From: Magicicada septendecula
Lineage: Eukaryota > Arthropoda > Insecta > Hemiptera > Cicadidae
Assembly: GCA_034769895.1 (NCBI GenBank)
Contig: CM068367.1
Span: forward strand, 692,900,462-692,964,461
DNA length: 64,000 nt
Direction: 5' to 3'
Below are positions 35,301 to 53,249 of this stretch, in pieces (position 1 is the stretch's first letter; each line of letters opens with the position of its first letter). Under the pieces are notes generated by a model, which was given only the letters and a program-made list of their open reading frames with translations, was not told where the DNA came from and did not search any database. The position numbers and the translations under genes are program-made.

Positions 35301-38300
35301 GGAGTGGTCTTCACATGGTGTTAACAATAGTAACTTACGAGTACTAAATATTAAATAATGTATCACATAAAAACACGAAATATTAAACAACGGAAATAAA
35401 AGTACTAAAATAAAAGTCGTCAACCGTACTTCCGAATCAAAACTGACTCGGTATGTGACACTAACGGGGCAACCTGATTTCCGGACACGGACAGTAGGAG
35501 TTTTCACAGACATCAAAGCGTTCGTCAAGTAAACGTTGTAACCGCTCACCTATACTAACATTAGGTACAAATAAAAGAAAACTTTTGAAGACGCAAGCTT
35601 CTTCGCATGCAACGCCGTTGAACTAATAATGGAACACAATTACTTATGTAATTGATTTCCTCCTTTCATTTAATCAATATTTCCTTTTCCATCGTATTAT
35701 TTTCGTATAGTGTAAACTAAATGTTACGCAAGCTGATTTTATAATTTATGAAAAGTATTTTTACGCCGTTCAGGAAATCATAATACCCTGGACTGTTGCG
35801 GTCTCTACAACTACGGAGTCGCTTAGAGTATATGCAGTTCTCACATATAAATAAGGGATCTTTGATACATCTGTTTAAATATTACGTAATTAGAGGCTCT
35901 TATGTTCATCAGGAATGACTACTGATAAAAGCAGTACAATCTTACTGTCTTAGTATTCGTAGCTCTTTACTACCGGCAGTCCCTGATTCACTTCCTCAGC
36001 GTGTTTCCTCAACGAAAGTAATCATTGTCTTGTAAATTTAAAATCAAGATCCTACCGGATTCTACTCTGTATAGCAGAATAGCAGAAATTTACACATAGT
36101 AGAACGATTACCTATTTACCTCTACAGATTGATTCAAGAGACTTATTCCAACACTGCATTTTTTATTTATAATAATTCAGTATTTAATTAATATTAACTC
36201 GTGAACACACACGCGCGCGCGCGCGCGCGCTCAAATTCTGTCTCTCTCGCTCTCTCTCTCTCTCTTTCTCTCCTCTCTCTTCCTTCTGTCCACCTATTTT
36301 TTCGTCCTCGCATTCTTTGTGTTTGTGAAGAATTTATTACTATATTGTCAAAAATTGTCGTTCTTCTGACACCGCGATATAGACCAGTACTATAATATTC
36401 CTACTTGTTACCGGCATTCGTCGCTAACACTCTAACTGGTCTATAAATGGTTTCACAAGCGGAGGTCTATCCCTGGGAGTATTCTTTGGACATTTTTTTT
36501 TTGACAAATCTGCCCGAATGTTCGCTGTGATCTTGCCGTGTCATCCTTCACGGCACGCCGTTCAAGAAATTATTCTTATTAGAAATCATTATCACCATCA
36601 TCATTATTATTATTAAATATGGATTCCTCGTTCCTTGAACTGTGTCACCTAAGTACATACGTGTAAATGTATACATGCGTACACAAATGGACACTACAGG
36701 GTAAGATTTAAAGAATAGTAAATACATAAAATACGAACATATTCCTCGCCCTCGCCGTATGCAGGTGTTACATTCCTACGAAACAACGGTTGGCAAATTT
36801 ATGTGAGCAAGATACAGTAAAAGTATAAGTTACTGAAAAACATAAAAATAATTTTTGTGTGTACATTGTATAAAATGGATCCAATGCTTTCAAAAAGTCT
36901 GCGATTACTTAAATTGTAACAGTTATGAGAATAAACAATTTCTTTCCTAAAAAAAAGAAATACAGTAATAGGGGACGGTTGTAGCACTGACTTCAGCTTT
37001 GTAGTTACCACAATTTTCTACTTAAAATTTAAAATGGAAATAGTTTTAAGCAGACAATTTAAACAAAACATTTTAATCAAAACAATTTCAGTCGAGGCTA
37101 AGAATCGGAACTGTTGGTAGGGTAAGGAAGATTGTCAGACATCAGACGATTTAAAGAAGCTGCTTCTATATTTTTAAAAATTCATTCTGAAGTTTTAAGT
37201 ACTGAAAAATGTTTATTTTAAGTACTGAAAAATTCGTTAAAATTTCACGCTCCTCTCCATGGTGGGATCGATACCGAGAAGAATTTCGAGAATTCGTTAC
37301 CCAAAAATAGTTCTTTTCTTACCGAGGACGCCATTTTGCATTGTTCGTTGGCCTTTGTCGCCAATTCTGTCCTCATTCGATAATACTATGTCTTCCACGC
37401 TGCCTTTATTCATCTTCTTCTTATGTAACTGAAGAAGTTTTTCGACGTCATTATTGTTCGTGTCTGACTAACGAATCCTATACCGTGAATCGCGTGTCAA
37501 CGAATTCCAGCCCCAGAGTTGGGAAATATTGCGCATTTATAAGTTCGAGTAAATCAACCGTTGGCAAGGGATTACTGTACATGGGATCATACGTTTCATT
37601 TATATCTGTTTTTTTAAAGGACTTTGTAGTCAATACTTGGTAAAAAAGCGCGCGGCATGTGTGTATGTATTTATTTAGAATGTTTATTAAAATATTAAAG
37701 CTTAGATTCCGTCATTATTTTATTTTATTTCAAAAGAAATGAGTGTATGCATAATTATCAGTTGCGGGTTGGTGTATCCGTCCATTCACAACGTTAATGT
37801 AAAACCGTCGTTACGAGGTCATGAACATGGACGTATTGTATGGAGAGTGTCCCCTCTCGAAACTCGCTCTGCATCCATCAATTAGCTGTCAGGCTACCGA
37901 CAAAGAAAAATGAACTCCGTTATTGTCTCCGGTAACTAAAACGCAATGCCTTGATGAAACACGTACTAGGCCCGTCACTTTACACGGTCCAATCTTCGAC
38001 TCATATTGCTTGTTCTTTGACAGACGTGTGTATGATATTTCAATAAACGTTTACCATCCACAGAGCGTGGCCCATTCTAAGCAGTATATATGAGTCGCTG
38101 TTTTCATTAATCAATACTCTTTAATGTAATAGAAAAAGCTACAATATATTTTCAGTTATTGTAGCACTATAGTACAAACAAATGTTACTTTTCTCGAAAC
38201 GTCTGTTTATCAATATTAAAGTTTCTATATGTTTATTTACTTTCTGTTAATATAATACACAAAAAATTATTATTAAGGAAACATTCCTTAATATTTATTA

Positions 38301-40224
38301 TTACACATTCCTAATTATTAAGGAAATTTAAACATTTTTAACTAACACGAAAAAATACACCGACTTTTCTCTTACTGTGGTACGTCTTCATCGAAGAATC
38401 TAATTTTTATGCCGCCTTAAATTGTAATAAACTTATTTATTATGTACAAGCCTTATTATTATTATTATTGTTGTTCTTATTTTACTTCTGTTATTCTATT
38501 GCTATTATTATCGCAAAAATTATAATCTAATGCACTGACGAATGTAAACGGCTATAAAATAACATACGCTAATCTTGTCAACGATCTGTCACTTTAGATG
38601 CTACACCATTATAAATATTACGCCTTGACAATGTATTTTGGTTGTTAAACCATTCTCAAATTGTGTAAACATCAGAGTGGTGCAGCGACTATAACTTTTT
38701 TATAAGTATCAAATTGTACGCCAGTGCCATACGTCTTGAGATTATGGTCATCTGTTTGTAACTACTCACGTTGGGGAACAGTGAAAGTTAACATTTCTGA
38801 TTCTAAAATTAAAGAGCCTTGAGAGACAAGGCTTTACTCTGGGGTTGCGTTTAAGAAGTACTAATACAATATATGTTATGTAGATTTAAATAAAAATAAA
38901 TATTCCATCTCGTCTTGTGCAGTTATTGAATACGCTGTTGTATAGGATATTCTAATTGCCTGACTATAAACAACATTAATTTTATTTATAAATGATACAG
39001 TGATACTGTTACTACTATTAATATTATAATATTTTTTTATATAAACACAAAAATAACACACACACACACACAAACTTTCCATAACATTCAGTTCGTCTTT
39101 CTTAACATTTTTATGTCTTTATATATTTTATGCATTTTAAGAATAAATGTTAGTTATGATTTCGTTTAAGGTTATTTTGTTATAATTAATATTTTTGAAT
39201 AACGTGCGTCTTGTATAAATTCAATTAGATAAAGAATTCATTAGGAGATAGTTTTGAATCTAATTTATTTTACTAGATATATTCTTTTGAATATATTCGG
39301 AAGTAAATTTTTAAAAATTGTGTATTAGGAATATTTAAAGAAGTATATTTCAGAAAAATAAAAATTTGTAAATATTATGAAAATATGGAATAACGCCCTC
39401 GTCTGCTCAGCGTTCACAAGGCGTAACACGATCCGTCAAACGTTTGGGGTTTTACAACGTATGTCAGAAATATAACTTCATTTTTACACGTAAAAATATA
39501 CACACATTGTCATGTGGTAGAATTAACGTAAAATGGCTGGTGGGTTCGCGACGTTGGCTGTTGGTGGAAAGTTACAAGTGTTTATGGAGCGCGAGCGCTT
39601 TGCCTTATATACGACGTCACGTCTGCTCACTGAATTGTTTGGCGAAAATTCTGCAAATTCTCTCAGCTCATATTTAAGAGTGAGTGTAGTCTGGTTATGT
39701 AAATTATACAGAAACCTAAATGAATAAATAACAACAACGCTTAACAAATTATGATTTAATGCAAAAGAACTGAATCTGGATTTTGATACTGTTATTTACA
39801 TTACCATAAAGTTTATATTGCAACGTTTAGTGAGTCACTTGATGTTATCAGGAGCCAATGTTAATTACTATTGTTATTAATTACATTCTACTTGACATAA
39901 CTGAAAAAAACTTATTGGTTAACCAAATATTGTATGCTAACAACTGTTTAAACATAAGCTGATACTACCGTAAGTTTTTAATCGTTACCCTTAGTGTAAG
40001 GGAATGAATGTGAAGGTCCCCGGCCATGTGGTCGTCCATCTAGGAGTATAATGGATTCACGGGGTGGTTGACTTTGAAAGCTGTACCACACGACCGTACC
40101 GTCACGGTCTAATATTTCAATAACGGTAGCTAAATAAAATGTACTGCGTTTAAAAATACTGATACCTTTATTAAAAAATATCTGTCAGGCGATACGCACA
40201 TTTTACCCGGTTATGATTAACTCC
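35301..40224. other. Non-coding stretch
   Basis: No gene is supported. Contents: a (CG)n run at 36208-36231 followed by a CT-rich run at 36239-36290, a two-copy 22-bp unit (TTTAAGTACTGAAAAAT) at 37194-37235, (TTA)n near 38454-38469, and a short (CA)n at 39057-39071. The plus frame 39533-39727 has a good ATG context and a GTGAGT after codon ~49, but no known homology. Confidence 0.45.
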
Positions 40225-40545
40225 TTTCTTTCTTTTCCTGGCGTTACAACCCGGAGTGGGTTTTAGCCTGCTCAATGACTTTCTTCTATTCCACCTTCTC
40301 ATTACACATTCGTCTCCATCCCCTCACGTTCATACATCTCAAATCATCCTCCACGTCATCCAACCATCTCTTTCTGGGTCTACCTCTGATTCTTCTTCCT
40401 ACTGGTCTCGAATCTGCAATTCTCTTAGCCATTCTTCTGTCATCCACTCGCCTTACGTGGCCCAGCCACTCAAGCCTTCTACTCTTAATAAACCGGAGTA
40501 TGGTGGCACCCTGAATCAGTTGGTTCAGTTCATGATTCACGTTAT
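40225..40545 (-). pseudogene. LINE C-terminal fragment
   Basis: On the minus strand the frame reads NHELNQLIQGATILRFIKSR, RRLEWLGHVRRVDDRRMAKR, RRIRGRPRKRWLDDVEDDLR and VRGWRRM. This is the standard tail of arthropod LINE ORFs (RLRWLGHVxRM, GRRxRGRPRxRWLDDVExDL, GWRxxAxDRxxWR). After the stop the sequence still resembles VIEQAKTHSGL, so the end is eroded. A purine-rich tail (GGAAAAGAAAGAAAGG on the minus strand) follows at about 40225-40245. The insertion is strongly 5'-truncated. Confidence 0.82.
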
Positions 40546-40764
40546 GATTAACTACATAGGTTTATTAAGGTATCGATATTGTGCAAGGAAATATTGTATA
40601 CTGTGTATACACTGATAAACTACAAACCACGTATACGTACTAAAATCATAGTATATTTAAAAAACGGGTGTGTGCGTTGTACAATGATGCAGGATGGATG
40701 GTTAGCTGTAGGCATTTTGTAACTTATTTCAACTTGTTCATCGGAAGGGAAAATCACTATTGAT

Positions 40765-41090
40765 GTTTCTACTTCCATGTTCCGTAAGGAAATGGAAGTA
40801 TGGTGATCGCGAAAAAAATCGTGTTCGAGATAAGGGCAGATTCTGATTGTACTATCCTCAAAACATGAAGAAAAGTCATTTTCCGAAAAGTGTGTCTGTG
40901 TGTAGAATTTTTCTATGGCGAACGACTGCCGCAAATTCAAACAGAATCAAATAATTTTTTGCATATGTGCCCGTTGTAGAGGACTCATTGATTTTGGTTT
41001 AGATGGGTTAATGGAAGGGGTAGTTTACCTTCAACGTTTTACGTTTTAACAAGAGTAAAATACTTAATTTTGATAAATAAAGTATACTGA
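40765..41090 (+). repeat. Dispersed repeat family C, copy 1
   Basis: About 325 bp sharing long blocks with the reverse complement of 45525-45862: AAAAAAATCGTGTTCGAGAT, CATTTTCCGAAAAGTGT, TAGAATTTTTCTATG, CCGCAAATTCAAACAGAATC and ACGTTTTAACAAGAGTAAAA. No coding signature. An interspersed repeat of unknown class. Confidence 0.85.
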
Positions 41091-44793
<3,703 letters not shown>

Positions 44794-45524
44794 GCCACGA
44801 CCATCACCGTCATCATCATCATCATTAAAATTATTTCTAAATGTATCCAGTGGAGTTTCATCACTTCTGAGAACCCAATTTACAATGACGCTGTACTACG
44901 TAATAATTAGCTCAGATAACTATTTATTGATTTTGGCGATAGTGCAGAGCTAAACCACACCTTTTTTGTGGTAGAAGATGTAAAATTGGAATGTTGGGAA
45001 TGACATTGTCAATAAAATTGGAAAGACGGAAATTAGATCGATCAAAAATCGAAGCGATTTCTAATGAAAGAGGGAGAGACAAAGGTTCAGAGGAGACTTA
45101 ACGTACATTAAATCTGTTTTGTTGCGTTCACAGCATATAGTTGGCGTTCATTCGAACAAGCGTACGAGATCATGTATACTTATGTACACCTATGTACCTA
45201 GCATAGGGTGCACATTGCACATCCAGGACATAAATAAGCTCAGGACAAGTTAATTCCTTGTCAGATACAATTTCTAATTATATTCAGGTGCAGAACACGA
45301 ATAGTATATGAAGATTTCATATTTTGTCTATAAAATGATGGAAGTAGGAGCAAGTCTAAAGCTATTAAAGGTTTTAACGATTGCAAATTTAATGCAGTCG
45401 AGATGGCGGAAGCTTTAATTAATTGGAGTTACTTCAGTTAACTGAATTAAATTTTTTATAGATCGCACGCTTATAACGTTAATGACCTGCTGAGATAATC
45501 CTTAATGACCTTCTTTTAAGGATA

Positions 45525-45857
45525 CTTTATTTATTAAAATTAAGCATTTTACTCTTGTTAAAACGTAAAACGTTCCAGGTAAACTGCCCCTTCCCCTTAA
45601 CTGATCTTCACCAAAATCAACAGGCCTCGAGTCCTCTACAATTCAGAACTGTATGCAAAAAAGTAATTGATTCTGTTTGAATTTGCGGCAGTTATCGTTT
45701 GACATAGAAAAATTCTACACAGACACACAGACACTTTTCGAAAAATGATTTTTTTCATGTTTTGAGGGTAGTACAATCAGAATTTGCAATTATCTCGAAC
45801 ACGATTTTTTTCGCCATGACCATACTCCATTTCCTTATGGAGCATGGAAGTAAAAAA

Positions 45858-45862
<5 letters not shown>
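45525..45862 (-). repeat. Dispersed repeat family C, copy 2, with (CA)21
   Basis: Inverted copy of the repeat at 40765-41090, about 80-85 percent identical by eye. It ends at an A-rich run that passes into a (CA)n microsatellite at 45863-45905. This pattern suggests a retroposed sequence with a tail, or a repeat that nucleated a microsatellite. Confidence 0.85.
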
Positions 45863-45905
<43 letters not shown>

Positions 45906-45907
<2 letters not shown>

Positions 45908-47261
45908 AAATAGTGAACACTGCCAGAAACAGTGTTCGGCGTTCTACTGAGAAGAAACTCTCAAATGAAAACCTTTACCTAATTTTATTTTTTATATTAG
46001 ATTATTTATTGGTCATATTATATTAGATTAGCGTTTAGGCATAATTTATACGTTTATATTTAACTGATATTATTTTCAGTCACTGTATCGATTGCAGAGC
46101 ACATGCGGGAAGTGCGTTTTAGTACAGAAGGAACTATGAGACGTACAATTCTATAGTATTGTTTAGAACGAAATGTTATATAACGGCGACGATACAGCCA
46201 GCAGTAACAAATGTAGGCCACCGTATTTGTGCTGTACGCCTGCGTATTAGTATACGGGGTTATAAATGTGTCTGACGAAACTGCTTTCTTTTAATAATTT
46301 ATAAGGAAAATAAAATAATAAACTAAGATACTTTTAAAATCTTATGCTTATTAAATTTTTTTTTGCCATCAAAACTTACAGACAACTTCACTTACGAACT
46401 GCGATTAACGATTTATAACTGAACTGATAAAAAGTTCAGATACTTATCATCTCTTCAAAAATAAAATAATGAATTTAAAAAATTGTGGTTTCATTCAAGA
46501 CTTAACTTATTCCTTCTTTAAAATTAGTAATGCATTTCATCACTTTAACTATTTGAAATTTTAGTCGGACTAGTTTTAAATAACGCTTTGGGTGTATAAA
46601 ATTCAGGCGTTTTGTATGTTTGCCAAAAGTAATTAAAAAGTTAGAGATAATTAAAACAATTTAGAGAAAATAGTATTAACCCGCATGGGTGGTGTGGTAC
46701 ACTGAGCGTAACCGCCAAACGGGACGGGAATGTAGCAGGCACATAGTTGCTACCGCTGCAATGCATTGTGCCCATATGTCACGGCGCAGTGGTAGGCCTA
46801 AGCACGTATTAACTTATAATACTCTTGTCAAGTGCAGAATAACGCTGAAGCGTCAACAGAACTTTAAATGTTATGCTGATTAATTTTACTGTTATTAATT
46901 TACTTCATGATACTATTAAAATAGAAGGAAACAAATCGAATATTCCCGAACTAATACAATGTAGTTTTTAAAATAATTTCGTTTTTATATTTTTCGTTAG
47001 AATAGCTTAGGTTGTACGTAGGCCTAAAATAGGGAAAAAAAGATAATTCCACTCTAAAGTAGTAAGTTAGCTGTACAGGATGTTATTATTACATTCACAA
47101 ACGATATTAAAAAGCTATAAATGATTTATTACTGTGTCAGTAATTATTACTGTTACCTTCGACTAGACACAGTTTAAACACAATATGTGGGAAAGCTCTA
47201 GGAAAAGGAGAAAGTACAGTTATGCTTCGAACGAGGTTGAGGAGACTTACAGTTGTGTGGT
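45906..47261. other. Non-coding stretch
   Basis: AT-rich with no recognised gene. TAGGCCTA occurs at 46793 and 47019. The 64-codon frame at 46689-46883 has no known domain. Confidence 0.4.
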
Positions 47262-48072
47262 AGAATTATGTTGCTAAAGCTGCAGATGATGCTTGTGCAA
47301 GAACGGCATTAAGCAGTTTGGCAATGATAAAGAAAATGTTTCACATTTTTAACTTCCAAAATAATAATTACAGCAGTTTTGTCAAGTGAAATTAGATTAC
47401 ACTAAGATACTAAGTAATAATATTAGATATCAGATACATCTATATGTATTGTATAGGTCCACACGCTGTATACTTATCTCATGGATCAAACATTCCACTT
47501 ATGTCGGTTTATCGGTGAACAATGCCAAATTGAAAGAGTATTTTAATAATGTTGTTAATGATATTCGTGAAGACTGTTTTGTAGAGTTTAAATGTCTGTC
47601 GGAGAGTTAATACTGTCTAACGGTGTGTTCTCGTCACATTGTCTGTTAAGCTCCACATTCAGTCGGTACTGAAGCCGACATTTGTATCTCCACAACTATT
47701 CACTATATTAACTTAAATCATAAACCAAAATAAAATTTCGGTATTTTTACATTTGGTATACATGTACTGATAAGATTATGTAATAGAACGCAAATTACGA
47801 GAAGACTAAAAAAAATTGATGTTATGAAAATAAACAGTAAATATTATAATGCTTTAAAAAAGGTAGACAGTACTGATACAAAAACAATTGTCATCGAGCA
47901 AACAAAATAATGTTTAAGATAATAAAATCACATAAGATGTATTACATATTCCATACGTTTTCAGTGTTATTAGTATAATGCGTGCTCTGCGTCATTTACA
48001 TAATTCTACTATACTATATACTTAGAGCCAAAAAATTATTTAAAGACGTCCACGGTATTAATTTTATTTTAA
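47262..48072 (+). repeat. Repeat module A+B, copy 1
   Basis: Two adjoining blocks. A (47262-47676) recurs inverted at 49426-49840. B (47678-48072) recurs in direct orientation at 50283-50663. Identity in both is around 93-95 percent by eye. The 74-codon frame 47386-47610 inside A is broken in the second copy and has no recognised domain. No terminal repeats or target duplications could be assigned. Confidence 0.85.
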
Positions 48073-49425
48073 AATGTCATGTAACTGAGAGATCTATGTT
48101 TGCCAATAGGAAACCAATATTGCCTGCTTGTTTGGTCTGGTATTAGAATCAATGTTTTTTTTCAATACAATTTTATTTCGCGTCACCCGTTATTGTGAGT
48201 GTGTAAATATCTGATATATTTGACAAATTTAGATTTTTTCCAAATTTATATCTAAGAGGCGGTTGAAAAATCTACTACTCCATACACACACTTCTTGTTA
48301 CTCAATTGTTGATCTGTAGCTATGAAATCTAGATCTTTTGTATGAGAGAACGGAGAGAGGAGTAGAGGTACAGCTCTGAAATAACAGGATATTTCTTTTC
48401 TGTTTTAACAATATTGGTAGCCTTAGATTAAATCTGAGAAGTTTAGCTTTTACCACCGTGAAAAATTAGTTTAGATATGAAATTTCTATTATTTTATTAT
48501 TTTCATCAGAACATTTGAAAGTATACCTGAAGTCAATATTTTTGGTAATGCAATGTAATAAAATGAGCTTTACATGCCTGTAAAGACCACCGTTTTAACT
48601 ATAGGACTACTTTGCAAATTTTTCTGAATTAACTTTTCATTCCGTTTTGAAATTGAGTAGATTTATTTCTAGTACCGACGGTTAAAAGACGATTGCGCGG
48701 AAACCAAGTAAGACGGCCGTGCGCAAACGAATCAATTTTGATAATATAACGGACAATTGCACAACAAGAGGCTGCTAACATTTTATGCAATGGCTATAAA
48801 TCCGTGTCACGGCTGGGCTGTAACTGTAGGCTGGGTTAAATTAAATAAGAAACGCTATGAACACAATAATAGCAGCCGACCCCGGAACATAAATACTGAA
48901 ATGGCAATAACACAGCACTTCAGACAGTTCATTTCCACACAATCACGTTTATTGGTTTCGAATCTAAAAGGGTGTTTTTCTCTTAAACTGTATATTAGAA
49001 AATAAAATTTAATAACCATTTTACTCATTGTTTTCTATTTTATAGTAAATAATTTTCATTTAATAAAACTAGTTCACAACGCATGCACAACTCCCAGACA
49101 TTTCTCTTCCCTCATCGATTAACATATCTGTATTTGCAAGATTGCACAACTTGTAGAATATTATTAGTTAAGAATTTATTTAAGGAAATCCAGACAAGTA
49201 ACTATCAGCTCAAATTAAATACAAGGAAAGAACGACGATTGTAATTCCTTAACACGTGAATTCCTCACTACTGTCACTGATGTTTTGTAATAACGTGTTT
49301 TGTAAGCGTTGTGAAGTTTAATTATAAACGGAGAGAACCTTATGTTTTTTTTTTAAATAAGGAAAAATGTATATCAGTTTGTCGAGTTAAACTCTCTGAC
49401 GAAGTAAACTATTAATCAGCAGAAG

Positions 49426-49840
49426 GGCTTCAGTACCGACTGATGTGGAGCTTAACAGACAATGTGACGAGAACACACCGTTAGACAGTATTAACTCTCC
49501 GGCAGACATTTAAGCTCTACAAAACAGTCTTCACGAATTTCATTAACAACATTATTAAAATACTCTTTCAATTTGGTATTGTTCACCGATATCTCCCACA
49601 TAAGTGGAATGTTTGATCCATGAGATAAGTATACAGCGTGTGGACCTATACATTACATATAGATGTATCTGATATCTAATATTATTACTTAGTATCTTAG
49701 TGTAATCTAATTTCACTTGACAAAACTGCTGCAATTATTATTTTGGAAGTTAAAAATGTGAAACATTTTCTTTATCATTGCCAAACTGCTTAATGCCGTT
49801 CTTGCACAAATATCATCTGCAGCTTTAGCAACATAATTCT
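49426..49840 (-). repeat. Repeat block A, inverted copy
   Basis: Reverse complement of 47262-47676, from GGCTTCAGTACCGACT to AGCAACATAATTCT. It carries a few substitutions and small indels. Confidence 0.88.
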
Positions 49841-49861
49841 ACTTTTATATAATAATAAAAT

Positions 49862-50010
49862 GTACATAATTTTATAATAATAATAATGGCTCCCATGTGT
49901 ACCACCGAAGCAGCTTAGGAGTAGGCAGGGTAGGCTGCCTAATGTGAGCCGTACGGCATACAAGGAAGGCAGTGTGGCCAGCACTACGCTTCAGCCGTCC
50001 GTTATATAAT
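49862..50010. repeat. Possible retroposon 3' end between A and B blocks
   Basis: A GC-richer ~130-bp piece (CCATGTGTACCACCGAAGC ... CAGTGTGGCCAGCACTACGC) is preceded by (ATA)n at 49850-49887. Its composition differs sharply from the flanks. On the minus strand it would end in (ATT)n, as in CR1/RTE-like or SINE tails. No second copy is present to confirm this. Confidence 0.35.
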
Positions 50011-50282
50011 ATTAATAATCCATTAATATAATTAATAATTATCAATTCTGATGGTTATTAATTATCAGAATTAGAATTATCAATTCTGATTATGACAGTA
50101 AATTAAATTAAAACTGTCGAAACATTGTAAAGCAATAAAAAATATACTCTTGTTTTTTAAAAAAGTATAAAATATTATTTACTATTAATTTCCGTAATCC
50201 TATGTACATCTATGTGTGTACTTACAAAGTAGGATGGGTTACAAATACTTATCCACACTTACGTAATGGGATGGGTCTTTAA

Positions 50283-50663
50283 ACATTTGTATCTCCACAA
50301 CTATTCACTATATTAACATAAATCATAAACCAAAATAAAATTTGGGTATTTTTACATTTGGTATACATGTATTGATAAGATTATGTAATAGAAGGCAAAT
50401 TACGAGAAGACTAAAAAAGATGATGTTATGAAAATAAACAGTAAATATTTTAATGCTTTAAAAAAGGTAGGCAATACTGGCACAAAAACAATTGTCATCG
50501 AACAAGCAAAATAACGTTTAAGACAAGAAAATCACATAAGTTGTAATACGTATTCTGTACGTTTTCAGTGTGATTAGCTCTGCGTCATTTACATAATTCT
50601 GTTATACTATACACTTAGAGCCATAAAATTATTTAAAGACGTCCACGGTACTAATTTTGTTTT
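50283..50663 (+). repeat. Repeat block B, direct copy 2
   Basis: Matches 47678-48072 in the same orientation, from ACATTTGTATCTCCACAAC to GTCCACGGTACTAATTTT, with scattered substitutions and short deletions. Confidence 0.88.
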
Positions 50664-53249
50664 TTAAAAAATATTCAATATTATTTACTGTAAATATAAA
50701 TAACATGAATAATGTTAATAAATATGAATATTATTAAGAAAATTTAATTAATTAATTTATCTGATAGAAACGAAACTATGATATAGCTGAGGTTTTTGTT
50801 TAAAAACATTACAAGCACTGTGCGATTTCCTCAACATAGATTCACTATTCTAAAATTCATGCGACAGAATTTTGCTAGTTCCTTTGTGGAATTTTATTCG
50901 CCAAATTAATTTAGACCAAAATTCTGAAGCATTTTCATTTTTCATTAACAAATTTACCACAAAATTTAAAGTGTTAATAAATAGCTATTTATGAAATTAA
51001 GTGGGGACACCTAAGAAATTAACATATGTAAAAGCTGAAAAAATTAAATGAAACTATACGTGTGAACAGATTACGAAAAAATTAACAATGCGTAACTTAC
51101 GTATCGCACACAGATTCAGCTTCATGTTAGCTACCAACGTACAGAACAATTGGCTAATTTGTTCGTACATGTTTATAAATAATTCGTGTAATAATTCTAA
51201 AGAACTGTTGTGATAACTTATGATTTTTGGTATGACATTTATATCCGCCTATTTCTTACTGCCTTCCTCAGCTTCCTCAACGATTTGTTCTGTACCATTA
51301 AAGTAGTATTGTGCACTGACAGACACAGCTTAAGGCTGTTTCCTATGAGGTATGGCTGTTTCGTAAGCTTACAATTGACTGAAAGTAACTCGTGTAGAAA
51401 TGCGCTAATGCTGACGCTGGCGAGCATGCGAATGCTTAGCTGGATTGTATGGGGCGTGTTGTGTAGCTTACCTAGTACAAGTGATACTGTTACGTATTAG
51501 TTTATGTTCTTAACAATTGCCAGTTACTCTGTATGGACAAAGGAACGGCTCTCCGCCCTAGCAGAGTTGTAGGGGTGAGAAGCTGGCATGTCGCTTATGG
51601 TGAAAGGGACGTGTACACTTAGCCAGGGGCTCTAGACATGCAAACGCGGGTCTGTCCCATACAATAAAGCGCTCGCTGTGTAGCGAAGCCCACGACTTTA
51701 AATATGGAAGTTAACAATTAAAATTAATGTTAAAATTTAATTTAATTTAATTTGCATCAAATACGTGTTTGTGTGGCTATAGTGTAACAAAGTATAATAA
51801 TCACTCATAAATTATCTCAGGTACGTATGTTAACTCTGGTTAAATTACATTTAACTTGTAAACGATTTTGTTTTAAACAATTCCGTAAGTAATTAAATAA
51901 ATAAATGCAGTACGCAGTTCTGTTCCCTCAATGGAATATCCCGGTACAATGGAGAACTCTTTGTAACCACGTTCGCAAGTTTAAAATTTGTTCTCTTGAT
52001 TAAAGCTTACAAGTATACCCATTTTCCTTGTTTATACTACGCCCAAATTCCTCTAATTCGAGGCACTACCTAACTATACCAACTAAGAGTGTATGTGGTT
52101 AAAAATCACGTTCGTAGAATTTTTGTAGGATTTAATTTATTTTTATTGAATACATAGAGAATTAAATACATATTATTATTTTTTACACAGTACCGTAAAT
52201 ATTAAAATCTGCACTAACGTTTGTGTAGTATAATTGTTCTGTAATATTTATTTCATAAAATAAACTAACAGTGAAAGTAAAATATGTGCTGCTGTACGTT
52301 ATTGAAAAAGTCATGTCTCGTTTCACTATGAACTACACTTATGTCCAAAATCACATCAGCTACTCCACTTCCTGTTTTCCCTTGGAAGATCACAATACAA
52401 CGAAGATTGTCCATTGATCTTGATAGTTTAGTACAAACTTGTCTTTTCCATCAGGCTCATTTGGCAGTTAATCAACCTGTGAATAAAAATAACATTCCTT
52501 AGTTTTTCACTACAAAATACTAATTAACTCAGCATATATTGTCTGTCAAACAGCTGTCAGAATTTTTGTAGTTCATTTATATACATTTTTTAGTCAAAAA
52601 ATAAACATGAAATCCAATTAATAGTCGCTTCAATAACAGCAACCACAAAATGATATTGAAAAATCTAAATTAGAACGAGTTGTATCAAAATACATATCTT
52701 AATTATAAAAATTAGGAGGTAACTTGAATAAATCAGAAAATAATTTCTGGAATAAACACACCTGACATCTGAATTAAACGTAGGCGTGTCCACTGGGTTT
52801 GCAACGGCTTTTCCTCCAGTCTTCTTCTTTAGTGCGTAGACCGGATTTAGTTTAAATAAACATTAATTATTTTCTTCATTATGTTAAAATACTTTCTTTT
52901 TAATTCCACTTACATAATTTTTATTTTCCTGATGGCCTAATTTAATATAAGCAGACTCAATTATATAAACTCCTTTGATATTTCCCAGTGAGACCGTTCT
53001 GCTAAAGAATCAATATATCACTGTTTCCGAAATAAATAACTATTTTATCCCCAAATTCCTTCCCCTCAAAAGATATAAAGCAATGGACTTAGACGTGTTG
53101 CATGTGACGTGACAAGTAAACTGTAATATACACAGACAGTGTTAACAGGACGTGCATGAAGTGTATAATGGCCGAAGTTGTGTATTTATGTTAGAAAAGT
53201 GATGCCGTAGGACATTTAGGATGTAACCTACGAGGATTTCAATGTAACG
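50664..53249. other. Non-coding stretch including old repeat D copy 1
   Basis: No gene is supported. The part 52225-52930 is an old direct duplicate of 59840-60660. The rest is AT-rich without motifs; the 96-codon frame at 51210-51500 has no known domain. Confidence 0.45.
52225..52930 (+). repeat. Dispersed repeat family D, copy 1
   Basis: Shares ordered blocks with 59840-60660: AAATAAACTxACAGTGAAAG, ACCTGTGAATAAxAxTAA, GACATCTxGAATTAAxxGTA and TTTGCAACGxCTTxxxCxxC. Overall similarity is low (about 65-75 percent), with large indels. An ancient repeat with no coding signature. Confidence 0.65.

Noticed and set aside
39533..39727. Possible first exon: ATG in good context, ~49 codons then GTGAGT
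   Set aside because: No homology or downstream exon was recognised. The antisense frame is equally open. The evidence is too weak to call a host gene.
47386..47610. 74-codon frame in repeat block A
   Set aside because: The frame is disrupted in the inverted copy and shows no domain.
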